From: Corallium rubrum
Lineage: Eukaryota; Cnidaria; Anthozoa; Scleralcyonacea; Coralliidae
Assembly: GCA_964035015.1 (NCBI GenBank)
Contig: OZ036008.1
Location: 1,118,501 to 1,182,500 of the forward strand
Direction: 5' to 3'
Length of the DNA: 64,000 bases
The position numbers and the translations under genes were made by a program. The notes under the pieces were generated by a model that worked only from the letters and a program-made list of their open reading frames with translations, was not told the DNA's origin and did not search any database. Position 1 is the first letter of the stretch. The number at the start of each line of letters is the position of its first letter. Of this stretch, positions 39,699 through 48,825 are shown in pieces.

Positions 39699-42600
39699 TC
39701 ACCTTTCAGAAAACGCCCAACCACCCCTGTAAAACCTCTCGTCCAGGGGTCTGATGAAATTATGTCCATAGGCATAGCTGCTAACACCATCATTGAGTAT
39801 GTACCTTTTATCGTCAAAGCAGCTGAGCGATATTTTGTTGACTTCGTAGGATCCGAACTGATGGTATACACTCCTTATAGTTTTCATTTTATGTTTGAGT
39901 TGCTTTTGCCCCAGTAACGTGTCTTTATAATCATTATGTTTTATATCCTTACTTATAACAACCTTCTTGATTCCCTTGGCCTTCTTGTCTCCTTTATCAT
40001 TGTCTTTTATGTAGGAGTACATTTTACTCTTCAGTCCTATGAACTCAGTGATGGGTATTCCAGCTGACTCATCCTTCATCTTACCTATAACTTTTTTATT
40101 TTCTACGAAGTGATATTCAGAGTCCACCGGGTAGTCGCTATTATCAAACTTATCACGGTCAGAGTGGAAGTCCTTATAGACATCCCCAGCAGATATCTCA
40201 TATAGTAGACTATCAGTGTCAGTAAAAAGTAGCCTGGCCTTAGGGCCATAAAGTTTTCCTATGTATCTGTAGTGGAAGTCATACATCAAGGTCTTGGAAA
40301 TGTCAAGTATACACATCCCAACGAAGGCAGGTCTGTTTAGTGTTAGGCACTCCTTAATCTTATGTACAGCTACCAGGTTCTTGTTGAATATCTTACTGCT
40401 AACGAACGTTGGCTTGGAAGTTAGTTTCATTAGTTTATACGGGCTAGTCACAAGCCTAACGTCAACCCTTTTCCTTAGGTTTTCCATAGTCTTTCCGAAT
40501 ATGCTGTTGTTCATGAGTTTGAAGAAGTCTTTCTCGAACGCGTTCCTAGCGTGGGCCCTCTTCTGGGTGTTGTAGTCAATATACTGCTTTAACCATGGAG
40601 ACTGGTCAAATTCCAATGCCCTATGTATTTTCTTAAGCTTCATACCTAGATCCGTATATAGCCTTAGGTTCCTGTAATGAAGAACGTACTTTTTCTTATC
40701 CATCAGGTTCGGTATTAGTTTATGCACTGTTCCTATGTGGGTGTTATACCTATCTTTTATGTCCCGGCAATAGTCAGACAACATATCCGATTTTACCCTA
40801 AGCTTTTCTGGGGCTAGAGGAAAGTCATTATGTTTCTCATGGAGTTCGTCCGGGTACTCCAGATCAACCTCAAGTATAAGGCCGCGGTCAGACTCATCAC
40901 CATACTTACTCAGGTCCACTGTGTCAACGTCCTCCAACCACTTGAACCCACCAGTCGGTAGGTACTGACTCATGGCCCATCCGTAAAGGTTGTTAGCGTC
41001 CAGGTACATAAGATACTTGCTAGGTAGACTATCGTCATACTTTCTCATGTACTTGTTATTAGCCATCCCATACCTGTTAGCGATATATGAGGTTCCACCT
41101 CTCATACCCTTTTCAATGAACTGGAACATGTTTATATCAGTCATCAGTTCAATTTCCACGCCAGTCATTTTTAGCATCGCGTCCCAGGACAATCCGGGAC
41201 TTGAGAAGTAGTGACATGGGTCAAGTTTATAGTACTGCAGGCAGGTCTTCCTGAAGTTCTCAAAAACATCAGCCAGCAACAGCACATCTGACTTCATATA
41301 CAGGTCGTGGTATTCCCCCATATTACCCAACCTGAAGGTTCTCCAGACCTTGTGAGCATGTGCATAGTCATCCTCAGAAATGTGTTCATTATTCAGGGCG
41401 CTATAGAACTCATCCTTAGTTGGTAAGCAGGTGTCCTCAAACTTTTCAAAGTTGCTCATATAGTCGTATGGATAAACTCCCTTGCGAGTCATCAGATCAA
41501 ATTTCTTACCCTTAAACTCCTCAGACGTTATCATGAAAGCGTCCCTAGGTAAGTTGTCAACAAGTCGTCCTAGAGCACTTGACATGAACTGGAGACTATC
41601 TATGAACACTAGATGCCGGCCCAGCATGAATGACATATACTTCTCCATGTTGTTAGGTATCACATTTATATCCATTCCGAATTTACCTATCTCCTGCATT
41701 ATGAAGTGGCTGTCATAACCCCTTAGATTATGAAAGATTACTGGTATTTTATCAGTAATTCTGTAAATCATATTACATTTGCTATGGGCTGATCCCCTAT
41801 ATTTCCCAGTTATGTGGCAGTGATCTCTAACCCTAACATCTGAGTCCACATAGCTTTTACCACATATGTGACACTATTCTGATTTTTCGTGTTCATCAAT
41901 CTCAGCTTTAGTCATAGTCATATCTTTGTTAAAGGATTTTTCCTTGACACTCTGGCAGTAGGCCACTTCCTTCAGCATCTTTTTCATAAACTTATAGACA
42001 GCCTTCTCACCTCTGTAGACCTTAACCGGTTTGCTAAAGCTGTCATCAACACAGCATACCACCTTGTATGAAAACCCGCAGTCTACATGCTTCTGGTACT
42101 CTTGTGTGTAGGACTTACTGTCATCTTTACTATAGGTGTGTTATTATGCATCACCAGGGCTTCGAAGTCAGCATATATAACGAAAGGTACCTCAAGCTGC
42201 TTACGGTGGTTGATGAATGTGAGTTTGTTCTCAATCTCCTCAGGCATCTTTATAGCCTGTTTACCATTCACCACAATACAGTTCTTACTATGGGCTGACA
42301 GTATAGCATATGAGCTGAAGCATTGTAGGCAATGCATGCAGAAATGCTTTCTCTCATTATGCTTAGTTTTGTTGTACATGAACTTATTAAAGTCCTTCAT
42401 TAGCACATAATGCCTATCAATCAGCAGTAGGTTCATGCAGCTCTCATGCTTTTCCTTTGACACATATATCGGGTAAGTCTGCCCACCCTCATACCCAAAC
42501 ACATTTATGCGTATGTTATTTTGCGTTTCTATCCTACTGCACTGTCTTGTTTCGACTGGGAATTTCACGCCATTGTAGTCCAGAGTAGGTAGTAAGGCTT

Positions 42601-43252
42601 TATCAGTTTTCTTAATTCTCTGAGGGTTTCTGTTCTGTGGGTTTAGGTATCTTATATGGCACCATCTGAAACATTCGTTGTCACTGTTCTGTATATTTAT
42701 CAACCCCTTTGCAGGGTTCCTCAACTCTTTAGGGAGTTCTACATAGCTACTACCTTGTAACGGCCTGTAGGCTACCACATTAATATAGTGACTCATGATG
42801 CTGTCTATGACCCAGCCGCTACCTTCAGAGGTCCATGACTCGTATAGGTTCAGCATGTTCTTCCCTCCCACTGCTGCTAGAGACTCCAGGTGACTTATAT
42901 CTATAGCGACAGCGGCTTTACTCCCAAAGTAGACATCCTTGAATAGGAAATCACCATTATTTTGTTCCTTCTTCAGTTTTATCTTCAGCATTTCCGCAAA
43001 CTTTATACCACCAATATCCTCCATCTCAATTTCGAGCACTCTGCGGACTAGACTTCTCGTCTGATCTATTTCAGACTCAGGATCACCTCTGTCCAGAATA
43101 CTAATTTCCATACCTCTAGTATAACCCTTAAGAGCCCTTCTAGCCTCAACAACTCCCAGCTCATCATGCAGATCCTGTCTACGTCTCGCTAACGTATCAG
43201 CATCTGATGATATCTCTTCAAGTGGGTTTATTTTCTTAACAGTTCTTGACAT
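39699..43252 (-). pseudogene. POLB: Protein-primed family B DNA polymerase, two lesions
   Basis: The ATG at 43252 follows TATAGT. The frame is broken near 42125 (one-base shift) and by an in-frame TAG at about 41874-41876, just before CHICGKSY. The N-terminal region has the FCMHCLQCFSSYAILSAH finger and ExoI FVIYADFEAL. Beyond the lesions are the VRDHCHITGKYRGSAH module, ExoII NLRGYDSHFIM, ExoIII KSDVLLLADVF, motif A YLDANNLYGWAMSQ, motif B KLMNNSIFGKTMENLRKR, motif C LLFTDTDSLLYE and KSKMYSYIKD. Catalytic residues are conserved. The C-terminus ends RFYRGGWAFSER. Related to 19669-23239 throughout. Confidence 0.92.
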
Positions 43253-43313
43253 ACTATACCTATATATTTTTATTAAAATAATTTAAACGCATTATATCTT
43301 CTATAGTAATTAT
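43253..43313. promoter_or_regulatory. Divergent start region between polymerase and a micro-gene
   Basis: 61 bp of AT-rich sequence, with TATAGTATG at the polymerase start and AATTATATG at the micro-gene start. Confidence 0.5.
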
Positions 43314-43403
43314 ATGGAAGATGTAGTATCTGCTAGAATATTAAGGATCCGTAAGCAGATAGAAAAACTGGTAGATGAAGTTTTTAATTTAATTGAGATG
43401 TAG
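43314..43403 (+). CDS. 29-residue micro-ORF
   Basis: Starts on TTATATG and encodes a helical peptide (MEDVVSARILRIRKQIEKLV) ending in LIEM. It shares an MED start and a KLVDE segment with the 56-residue ORF at 44674-44844, and both sit head to head with larger genes. The start motif and similarity to its neighbour are the only evidence for coding. Confidence 0.35.
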   Translation: MEDVVSARILRIRKQIEKLVDEVFNLIEM

Positions 43404-43425
43404 AGGGAACTGGTGGATAGGTATA

Positions 43426-44565
43426 TTAAGTTTCTGAAGTGTAAGAGATCCTGTGGAAGTATTTACAGTGGTTACTAAGCGTTACTTTATTGCGGAACTT
43501 CCTACCGCAGTACCTACATTTTACTCTTGACTTAGACATATACTCATCAATACATCTATGTATCTCATCATAATTGCATGACACTAGGGTCCTATATCCG
43601 TTGTCGCTCAGGGTATCTATGAATGACATCTGCCTGTCTGAAAAGACCCCCGTACCATTCGGAGTCTTTAGCTCTATAGCCAGACCAGAGTATGTCTTGT
43701 TTAGGTTCCCTATAATGATATCAGGTTGCCCACTTCTGTATCCCTTTTTCCAGCTAGTTATCCTTTTTGATTTTGTGTCCTGATTTTCACCTAGGCCTGG
43801 TATGACCACGGCGTTAGGGTGATATTTTCTTATATATCTGATCACCTGATAATGCAGATCACTCTCATTCATCAGTGACAGCTGGTTACCAATAAGCCTA
43901 GGTGTTATGTACTGTCCAGTTTTCCTTATGGATGGTAGAACATCTCTCAACACCCAGTTCTTGAACTTCTCTGCTGAGGGTAGCTTAGATGAGAACACCA
44001 GGCTGTATACCCCAGGCTCATTTATCCAACGCCCTGAAAATGCACTGTTTGGGGGGGGGGTTTTAGGGCGTTGGCTATATTACCACTATTTACGTGATCA
44101 CGGATCGCCCCTATCCGGCCTCTCATAACCAAGCGCTTCTGCAATATCTTTTCCGCGGAACCATATCTCATCTCCATCCTTATATGTTCTAATTAACTTG
44201 TCGCCAAACCTGAATACTCCACCGCGCAATGGCGGTTCTATATACTTACACTGTCCAGCAGATGGTATAACGTTTTTAGTCATCCAGTTTCTGAACCTCT
44301 TTGCTGATGGTAATTTGGATGAGAACACCAGACTATATACTCCAGGTTCGTTTATCTGGTAAAACATACTTTTGACCAATCTATCATTTTTGGTTATTGT
44401 TTGTATCACTTTTCTCCTGTCATCCTCATCAACATGATTACGAACTGCGTTACCAGGTCTCTTGTATCCAAGCGCCTCTGCAACATCTTTTCCGCGGAAC
44501 CATATCTCACCACCATCCTTATACACTGCGATATCTACACCATCAAAATTGTACATTCTAGACAT
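43426..44565 (-). pseudogene. Tandem Bro-N domains fused to VRR-NUC-like nuclease and C2H2 finger, frame-broken
   Basis: The ATG at 44565 follows CTATAGT. Bro-N copy 1 has GEIWFRGKDVAEALGYKRPG, NEPGVYSLVFSSKLPSAKRF and WMTKNVIPS. A second Bro-N copy starts near 44210 (EIWFRGKDIAEALGY). Two frame breaks follow, one near 44100 and one at a run of ten C/G (44051-44060). The frame then reopens at 43998 with SSKLPSAEKFKNWVLRDVLP. After it comes a PD-(D/E)XK domain of VRR-NUC type: GQPDIIIG, LAIELKTPNGTG, RQMSFIDTLSDNGY. A single finger CRYCGRKFRNKVTLSNHCKY is last. Bro-N domains bind DNA in large DNA viruses; VRR-NUC enzymes cut branched or double-strand DNA. The full combination is unusual. Confidence 0.82.
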
Positions 44566-44673
44566 ACTATAGGTTTATATATTCAGAAACATTTTTAAAC
44601 TCACCTGACATTCCCCGCCAAAACAGCAGGTCAGATGCGTCCACCATCATAGTTTATTTTCTAAACTGACTAT
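44566..44673. promoter_or_regulatory. Divergent start region between Bro-N gene and micro-gene
   Basis: 108 bp, with CTATAGTATG reading toward the Bro-N gene and GACTATATG toward the plus micro-gene. Confidence 0.45.
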
Positions 44674-44844
44674 ATGGAGGACTTAGAGCATGATATAGTA
44701 AAACTGGTTGATGAAATATGTGATTCGGAGGGAAAGGTTCCCCCCAGAGAGATAGATAGAATGATGAGAGAGTTAATAGATCTTAATAGTCTTTACACCA
44801 AAAGGCTAAGACGTAAAAAATCTAAACATGAAAAATTTAAGTAA
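44674..44844 (+). CDS. 56-residue micro-ORF, charged helical
   Basis: The ATG follows GACTAT. The product begins MEDLEHDIVKLVDEICDSEG and ends with a Lys/Arg-rich tail (RLRRKKSKHEKFK). Probably a small helical protein with a nucleic-acid-binding tail. Related in its first half to the 29-residue ORF at 43314. No family recognised; coding status is inferred from the start motif, the clean frame and the local similarity. Confidence 0.45.
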   Translation: MEDLEHDIVKLVDEICDSEGKVPPREIDRMMRELIDLNSLYTKRLRRKKSKHEKFK

Positions 44845-44860
44845 CTACCATATAGGTTGG

Positions 44861-45619
44861 TCACTCACAGTCCTCTTCGCAGAACTTAGGTAGGCAGCCA
44901 TAATCCTCATACTCACACATCACATAAAAGTCAATCACGTCAGTTATATCCTGGTAACTCAGGGACGCTATGGTTAGGTACGACCTACTAGCCATATCAA
45001 GTAGCTTATTAAACTGACCGGAGCTTAGACCGTATAGGTCGTAGCACTTTGGTGACTCACTTAACCATATCGCCAACCCTCGGTGAATAAATTTATCCGA
45101 GAATATTGTAATGTCAGGACCGGACTCGGATCCAAACGTTGGCATTATAACTGCATGCGTATACTTCCTCATAACAAACTCTACAATGTGATTTAACATG
45201 TCAATATCACTGGAGGTTAATTGCTTCCTATAACGACTTCTGATGCAACCTAACACACCCACCCTGTTACGTCCCTTTATTAGATCTAGTTGTACACTAT
45301 CAGTAGCGTAATCACCCGGGTGGTTCATAGTAAGGTAACTCGTGAGGCAAGATCGTAGTGCAACATAGTCATCAGATATTGCGACAGCAAGTCCTGACTT
45401 CTCAAACTTTTCAATTTGTTCCATCCTAAAGTCTGTTATACTTGGAGTCACCCACAGTGCTAACCCCGTGTAATTACACCTCCTCTTAAGTATCACTATG
45501 CTAGGTAAACAAAGGAATCTACCAACGTCCATAGGCCTTACCAATAATAATGCCTCCGGGTGATACCTCTCGATGTAACTAACCAACTTACTAACAACCC
45601 TACCGCGACTATTGATCAT
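44861..45619 (-). CDS. Tandem nuclease-fold protein lacking catalytic residues
   Basis: 252 residues, intact, start motif TAGTATATG. It contains two diverged repeats, each echoing the VRR-NUC domain of the neighbouring gene. The first, about residues 10-95, has YTGLALWVTP and AISDDYVALRSCLTSYL. The second, about 140-235, has SGPDITIF, HRGLAIWLSESP, SSGQFNKLLDMA and SYQDITDVIDFYV. Compare GQPDIIIG, YSGLAIELKTPN, NYDEIHRCIDEYM in 43426-44565. The E and K of the ELK motif are replaced (IWL, LWV), so it should bind but not cut. A regulatory or competitor role is possible. Confidence 0.65.
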   Translation of the reverse strand: MINSRGRVVSKLVSYIERYHPEALLLVRPMDVGRFLCLPSIVILKRRCNYTGLALWVTPSITDFRMEQIEKFEKSGLAVAISDDYVALRSCLTSYLTMNHPGDYATDSVQLDLIKGRNRVGVLGCIRSRYRKQLTSSDIDMLNHIVEFVMRKYTHAVIMPTFGSESGPDITIFSDKFIHRGLAIWLSESPKCYDLYGLSSGQFNKLLDMASRSYLTIASLSYQDITDVIDFYVMCEYEDYGCLPKFCEEDCE

Positions 45620-45644
45620 ATACTAGGTATGTGAAATTATTTCT

Positions 45645-46160
45645 TTAAGTGTCCTTCCACTTCAGGAACATAGGACATCTGCAACCAGTGTCCCAACCCA
45701 GCTCCCTATATACAGATCCGAACAACCTATCATCAAACATGTTCTTACTACATCCGTCACACATGTCACTGACGCCTGTGAGTAGTGTGAGACCTCTTCG
45801 ACTAGCCAACCTTATTATATAGTAGTTATACCTACTAACATTTTTTCCTATCAGGTTAAGTCTCATCAGGACTGACACAACCTTTATGAAATCAGCTGTC
45901 AACATTCTCTCACCGGAACTGTTGACAACTCCCGCTATCCTTCTAGCAAACCACTTACTTCTCTTATGAACAGTCTTCCTCTTGCTCCACGACATTAGAT
46001 CCAGCTCTGGTACAGGTACTGTGAAAGGTCCCTGCAGACCACATGACGTACAGGTTGGGAAACCATGACAGTTTATACGGTGGCCACCACAGTCATCGCA
46101 TGTGTACATCTCATCGATTCTCCTAAATCTCCACTCCACATAGTCTTCCCTTCTACCCAT
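45645..46160 (-). CDS. Zinc-ribbon protein resembling late transcription factor VLTF3 (element 2)
   Basis: 171 residues from the ATG at 46160, which bears TATTATATG; an upstream in-frame ATG adds four residues. Zinc ribbon CDDCGGH...CTSCGLQG (about residues 20-45), basic helix RKTVHKRSKWFARRIAGV, then KNVSRYNYYIIRLASRRGLT and FGSVYRELGWD. The core is nearly identical to 19037-19699 while the N- and C-termini differ, so the YNYYI helix and its flanks are under strongest constraint. Intact frame. It is the only plausible transcription factor in the element. Confidence 0.5.
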   Translation of the reverse strand: MGRREDYVEWRFRRIDEMYTCDDCGGHRINCHGFPTCTSCGLQGPFTVPVPELDLMSWSKRKTVHKRSKWFARRIAGVVNSSGERMLTADFIKVVSVLMRLNLIGKNVSRYNYYIIRLASRRGLTLLTGVSDMCDGCSKNMFDDRLFGSVYRELGWDTGCRCPMFLKWKDT

Positions 46161-46184
46161 ATAATATATCATAGGAATATATCT

Positions 46185-46609
46185 TTAAATAAGCCCTGCC
46201 CTATGTGCTATGAAACCCACAGAGACTCCTGCTATAGCAACAAACATTACCTGGTACTTCTGCATCTCCTTAGAAGGTTTATAGAAGTCTCCAAGTTTAG
46301 GTTCACCCCTGAAGGTCATACCATTTGAGGTATATGTTCTCAGCTTATCCAAGGCCCTGTTAGTGGTATTTATGTCGGCGTTGGCATCACTTAACTCCGC
46401 TCTAAGTTGAGCCACCTATCCTTATGCCTTATCTCATTCTCATAGAACGATTCCTTAGCTGCTGCCAGCTTTTCCATGCTTAGGTTATGTCTCTTGATTT
46501 CCTTCTCATATCCAGTGTGGTTAAGCTTGTTAAATAGGAAACCTGCCCCAGCAAAACTTAATGCAGCGAATGTTGTCTGAAAAGCTCCACCTGCTAATGC
46601 ACCTGCCAT
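46185..46609 (-). pseudogene. Conserved coiled-coil membrane protein, frameshifted
   Basis: Homologue of 18585-19004. The N-terminal part (46609-about 46415) has the hydrophobic FAALSFAGAGFLFNKL and LNHTGYEKEIKRHN. The C-terminal part in another frame has LRAELSDANADINTTN, GDFYKPSKEMQKYQ and a membrane segment FVAIAGVSVGFIA. One small indel near 46410-46425 separates them. The start ATG follows AACATT, a weaker motif than elsewhere. Confidence 0.8.
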
Positions 46610-46617
46610 AATGTTAA

Positions 46618-46851
46618 CTAGGTATTCTTGAAGGGGTCCTCAGGTATGTACTTCTTCTGTTGCAGGTATTTTACAGTTAGTGTTGATGCTGTGATACCAA
46701 CTGCTAGCTTTACATATGACTTCACACTTTCAGCTGATGTAAGCGGTTCCCTAAACAGCTTCTTACTTGCCATGCTAAATAGTACAACTCCCACCGTAAC
46801 TAGAACTGCGTCGAATCCTTCATTCATAAGTTCCTTCCTCTGAGCCGACAC
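46618..46851 (-). CDS. Conserved small membrane protein with GTG in place of the start ATG
   Basis: 77 residues if read from the position homologous to the ATG of 17619-17855. Here that codon is GTG, in the context CTAGTAGTG, so the expected start has been lost by one transition. The first in-frame ATG lies eight codons later (MNEGFDAV). The conserved REPLTSAESVK loop, two hydrophobic stretches and the ending PEDPFKNT are retained. It could be expressed from the internal ATG. Confidence 0.65.
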   Translation of the reverse strand: MSAQRKELMNEGFDAVLVTVGVVLFSMASKKLFREPLTSAESVKSYVKLAVGITASTLTVKYLQQKKYIPEDPFKNT

Positions 46852-46869
46852 ACTACTAGCGATATTTAG

Positions 46870-47190
46870 TTACAATGTCTCCAGCTTGCTGCCCATGGTC
46901 TCTGGTTCCGCAGCAGGGGTGATGACAGCAGCAGCAGCTACCTCCCTCCTGTCACTTTTCCATGTGAAGTATAATGACACACCCGGTACCAGAAGTCCTG
47001 CTAGTCCTAACATATATCCATTAGAAGGTAATGACCATGAGGAATCTGGCTCATCCATCTTTATTCTTTCCCTCATCTTCTTCTCTTTAGCTGCTTTGGA
47101 TATTGCTGCCAGCCTCTTACCTGCCTCTACACGTTTGGGATCTTTAGTCTTAACATCAGTAGTGATCTTGGGGTCTTTACTGTCAGACAT
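46870..47190 (-). CDS. Conserved single-span membrane protein with basic motif (element 2)
   Basis: 106 residues, homologue of 17222-17602. KDPKRVEAGKRLAAISK is conserved almost exactly, followed by EKKMRERIK, one membrane helix (MLGLAGLLVPGVSLYFTW) and a KSDRREV stop-transfer-like segment. The start context is CTATAAGATG. Same neighbours as in element 1, which supports a conserved membrane-protein cassette. Confidence 0.72.
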   Translation of the reverse strand: MSDSKDPKITTDVKTKDPKRVEAGKRLAAISKAAKEKKMRERIKMDEPDSSWSLPSNGYMLGLAGLLVPGVSLYFTWKSDRREVAAAAVITPAAEPETMGSKLETL

Positions 47191-47213
47191 CTTATAGATT
47201 ACCTCAGGTTTAC

Positions 47214-48080
47214 TTACCGTCTTGCTGTCAGATACACTGCAGATACCGCTAAGATAACTGTGAGATACTTACCAGTAAATACTAGAGCACCTCCACCGGC
47301 CTCCTCAATATCTGACCATGGTATACTAACCTTAGCTGGGTTAAGCTTTTCCCACTTTCTCCTCTTCTTCCCCGCATGTATCACATCTGAGCCTCCTCTT
47401 GTTAGTCCAACTGCTAGCCCTGTGACTATTGCTGCTATGCTAAGACCAATACCGACTATAACACCAGCCCTTTTGACAGCTTCCCTATGAAGTCTTTCAC
47501 TCCACTCATCATAGTGCTTCCTTATACCATCCCTCAATGTATCATCTGCCATAACTCCACCTTCCGACCTGTACTCAGCTCCCGAGTATGTCACTAGGTA
47601 GTCTGTAGGACCATCCGGATGACTGTTATCTCTGGTAACACTAATAATCTCACTATCCAGTAGGTAGTTCATAAACCTAGTGTCATCACATTCAGGTAAG
47701 TCCAGGACTCTTCTGAATAAGTCTGCCAGTCTGTTATGTTCGATATCCCTACTGTCAGTATTTCCACCGAAGTTAGTTTCCTCAATATTGGGTATGTTGC
47801 TGTCATCAACCCTATTATTACCCAACTCATCAATTTCAATATACTCATGGGCTGTGTTAGTATCACGTCCAGCGATCCTGCCCGGTCTTCTATTATCAAA
47901 TTCTTCATAGATGTTTAATGGTGCTTCCTCAGCGATACGGATCTCATTACCAGAACGGCTCACCTCATAATTAGTTCCACCGAAATCTGTTTCTTCAGTT
48001 TGAGGTTCATCATTGGGAACCTCATAGTCACCGTAAGCGCTATCTCTAGCATTCATTTTAATCTCCTCGAAGCCCGCCAT
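47214..48080 (-). CDS. 288-residue acidic protein with two C-terminal membrane segments
   Basis: Unrecognised. The N-terminal 120 residues are acidic and disordered, with two copies of an EETDFGG/EETNFGG element. A folded middle follows (about 120-190, with LPECDDTRFMNYLLD and TDYLVTYSGAEYR). Then come a hydrophobic segment (VIVGIGLSIAAIVTGLAVGL), a basic loop GKKRRKWEKL and a second hydrophobic C-terminus (LVFTGKYLTVILAVSAVYL). The start follows AGTATT. Element 1 has the kinase and the small repeat protein at this place instead. The first 23 bp overlap the end of the next upstream gene. Confidence 0.65.
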   Translation of the reverse strand: MAGFEEIKMNARDSAYGDYEVPNDEPQTEETDFGGTNYEVSRSGNEIRIAEEAPLNIYEEFDNRRPGRIAGRDTNTAHEYIEIDELGNNRVDDSNIPNIEETNFGGNTDSRDIEHNRLADLFRRVLDLPECDDTRFMNYLLDSEIISVTRDNSHPDGPTDYLVTYSGAEYRSEGGVMADDTLRDGIRKHYDEWSERLHREAVKRAGVIVGIGLSIAAIVTGLAVGLTRGGSDVIHAGKKRRKWEKLNPAKVSIPWSDIEEAGGGALVFTGKYLTVILAVSAVYLTARR

Positions 48081-48597
48081 AATACTCCGATGATTTCATA
48101 TATGCATGACCTCTGTAGACCCTACTATACCTATCCTTTATTTTCTTCTCCAGTGGCATAGTGCTGTCATTTATTATATTGTCTATCATAGTCAGATTGC
48201 TTAACATTGTGGATTTGTCAAACTCAATACCTCTCAGATATCCTCTGATTGTATTCAGGGACTTTGTATAGCTCTTGTATGCAACCTCACACTGACTTAC
48301 TTTCTCTGCTATTCTCTTATTCTTGATATACCCATGCATAAGAAGTCCGACAGCACTTATAGATAATGTAGCGAATCCACCTAATGCGCTAAACGCCCCG
48401 CCAGCAACTGTAAGTAAGATAGCAGACATGTTCATGGTAAGATTGATCCTATAGAGTCTCTTAAACTGCCACTGGTAGCAGGTGGCGATCATGTGGTAGT
48501 TCTCGTACAGTGACTTTAGCATCTCAACCTCTTCTAAGCTCAGCTTATCAGATATGTGGTTGAATCTTATTATACTCTTCTCTCTGTTAAGTACCAT
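48058..48597 (-). CDS. Two-transmembrane conserved protein (element 2)
   Basis: 179 residues, homologue of 15638-16150. Conserved YHMIATCYQWQFKRL, a membrane hairpin (MSAILLTVAGGAFSALGG and TLSISAVGLLMHGYI), and the long helix AYKSYTKSLNTIRGYLRG. Start TTAGTTTATGG fits the TAGTNTATG pattern. Its layout resembles SLATT-like membrane proteins, a similarity of topology only. Function unknown; the gene follows the 501-residue gene as in element 1, minus the relocated LamG-like gene. Confidence 0.65.
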   Translation of the reverse strand: MVLNREKSIIRFNHISDKLSLEEVEMLKSLYENYHMIATCYQWQFKRLYRINLTMNMSAILLTVAGGAFSALGGFATLSISAVGLLMHGYIKNKRIAEKVSQCEVAYKSYTKSLNTIRGYLRGIEFDKSTMLSNLTMIDNIINDSTMPLEKKIKDRYSRVYRGHAYMKSSEYYGGLRGD

Positions 48598-48635
48598 AAA
48601 CTAACCCTGATTCAGACTGGCTTCGGTCAGATCAT

Positions 48636-48825
48636 CTACACTGAGATATATGTTATTACGGACTGGGTCTTACTATTTCTAATAAACCAGTCATAACTAA
48701 TAGCATCGTGGGGGTCCACCGGTGCTGATATATTTTTTTATCCTGAAATTTTTCATGTCAATGTTGCCAGTGACTTCACCTATAACTCCATCAGTCGCTA
48801 TGGCGTAACCCAGGTTCAGACTCAT
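48636..48825 (-). pseudogene. Small decayed gene after the 501-residue gene
   Basis: ATG at 48825 (ATTCTATGAG), overlapping the upstream TGA as ATGA. A 42-codon frame (MSLNLGYAIATDGVIGEVTG at its start) stops at 48697. The sequence continues open in the neighbouring frame (DPHDAISYDWFIRN) to 48636, so a one-base indel is likely. It occupies the slot used in element 1 by the LamG-like gene. Not recognised. Confidence 0.4.
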
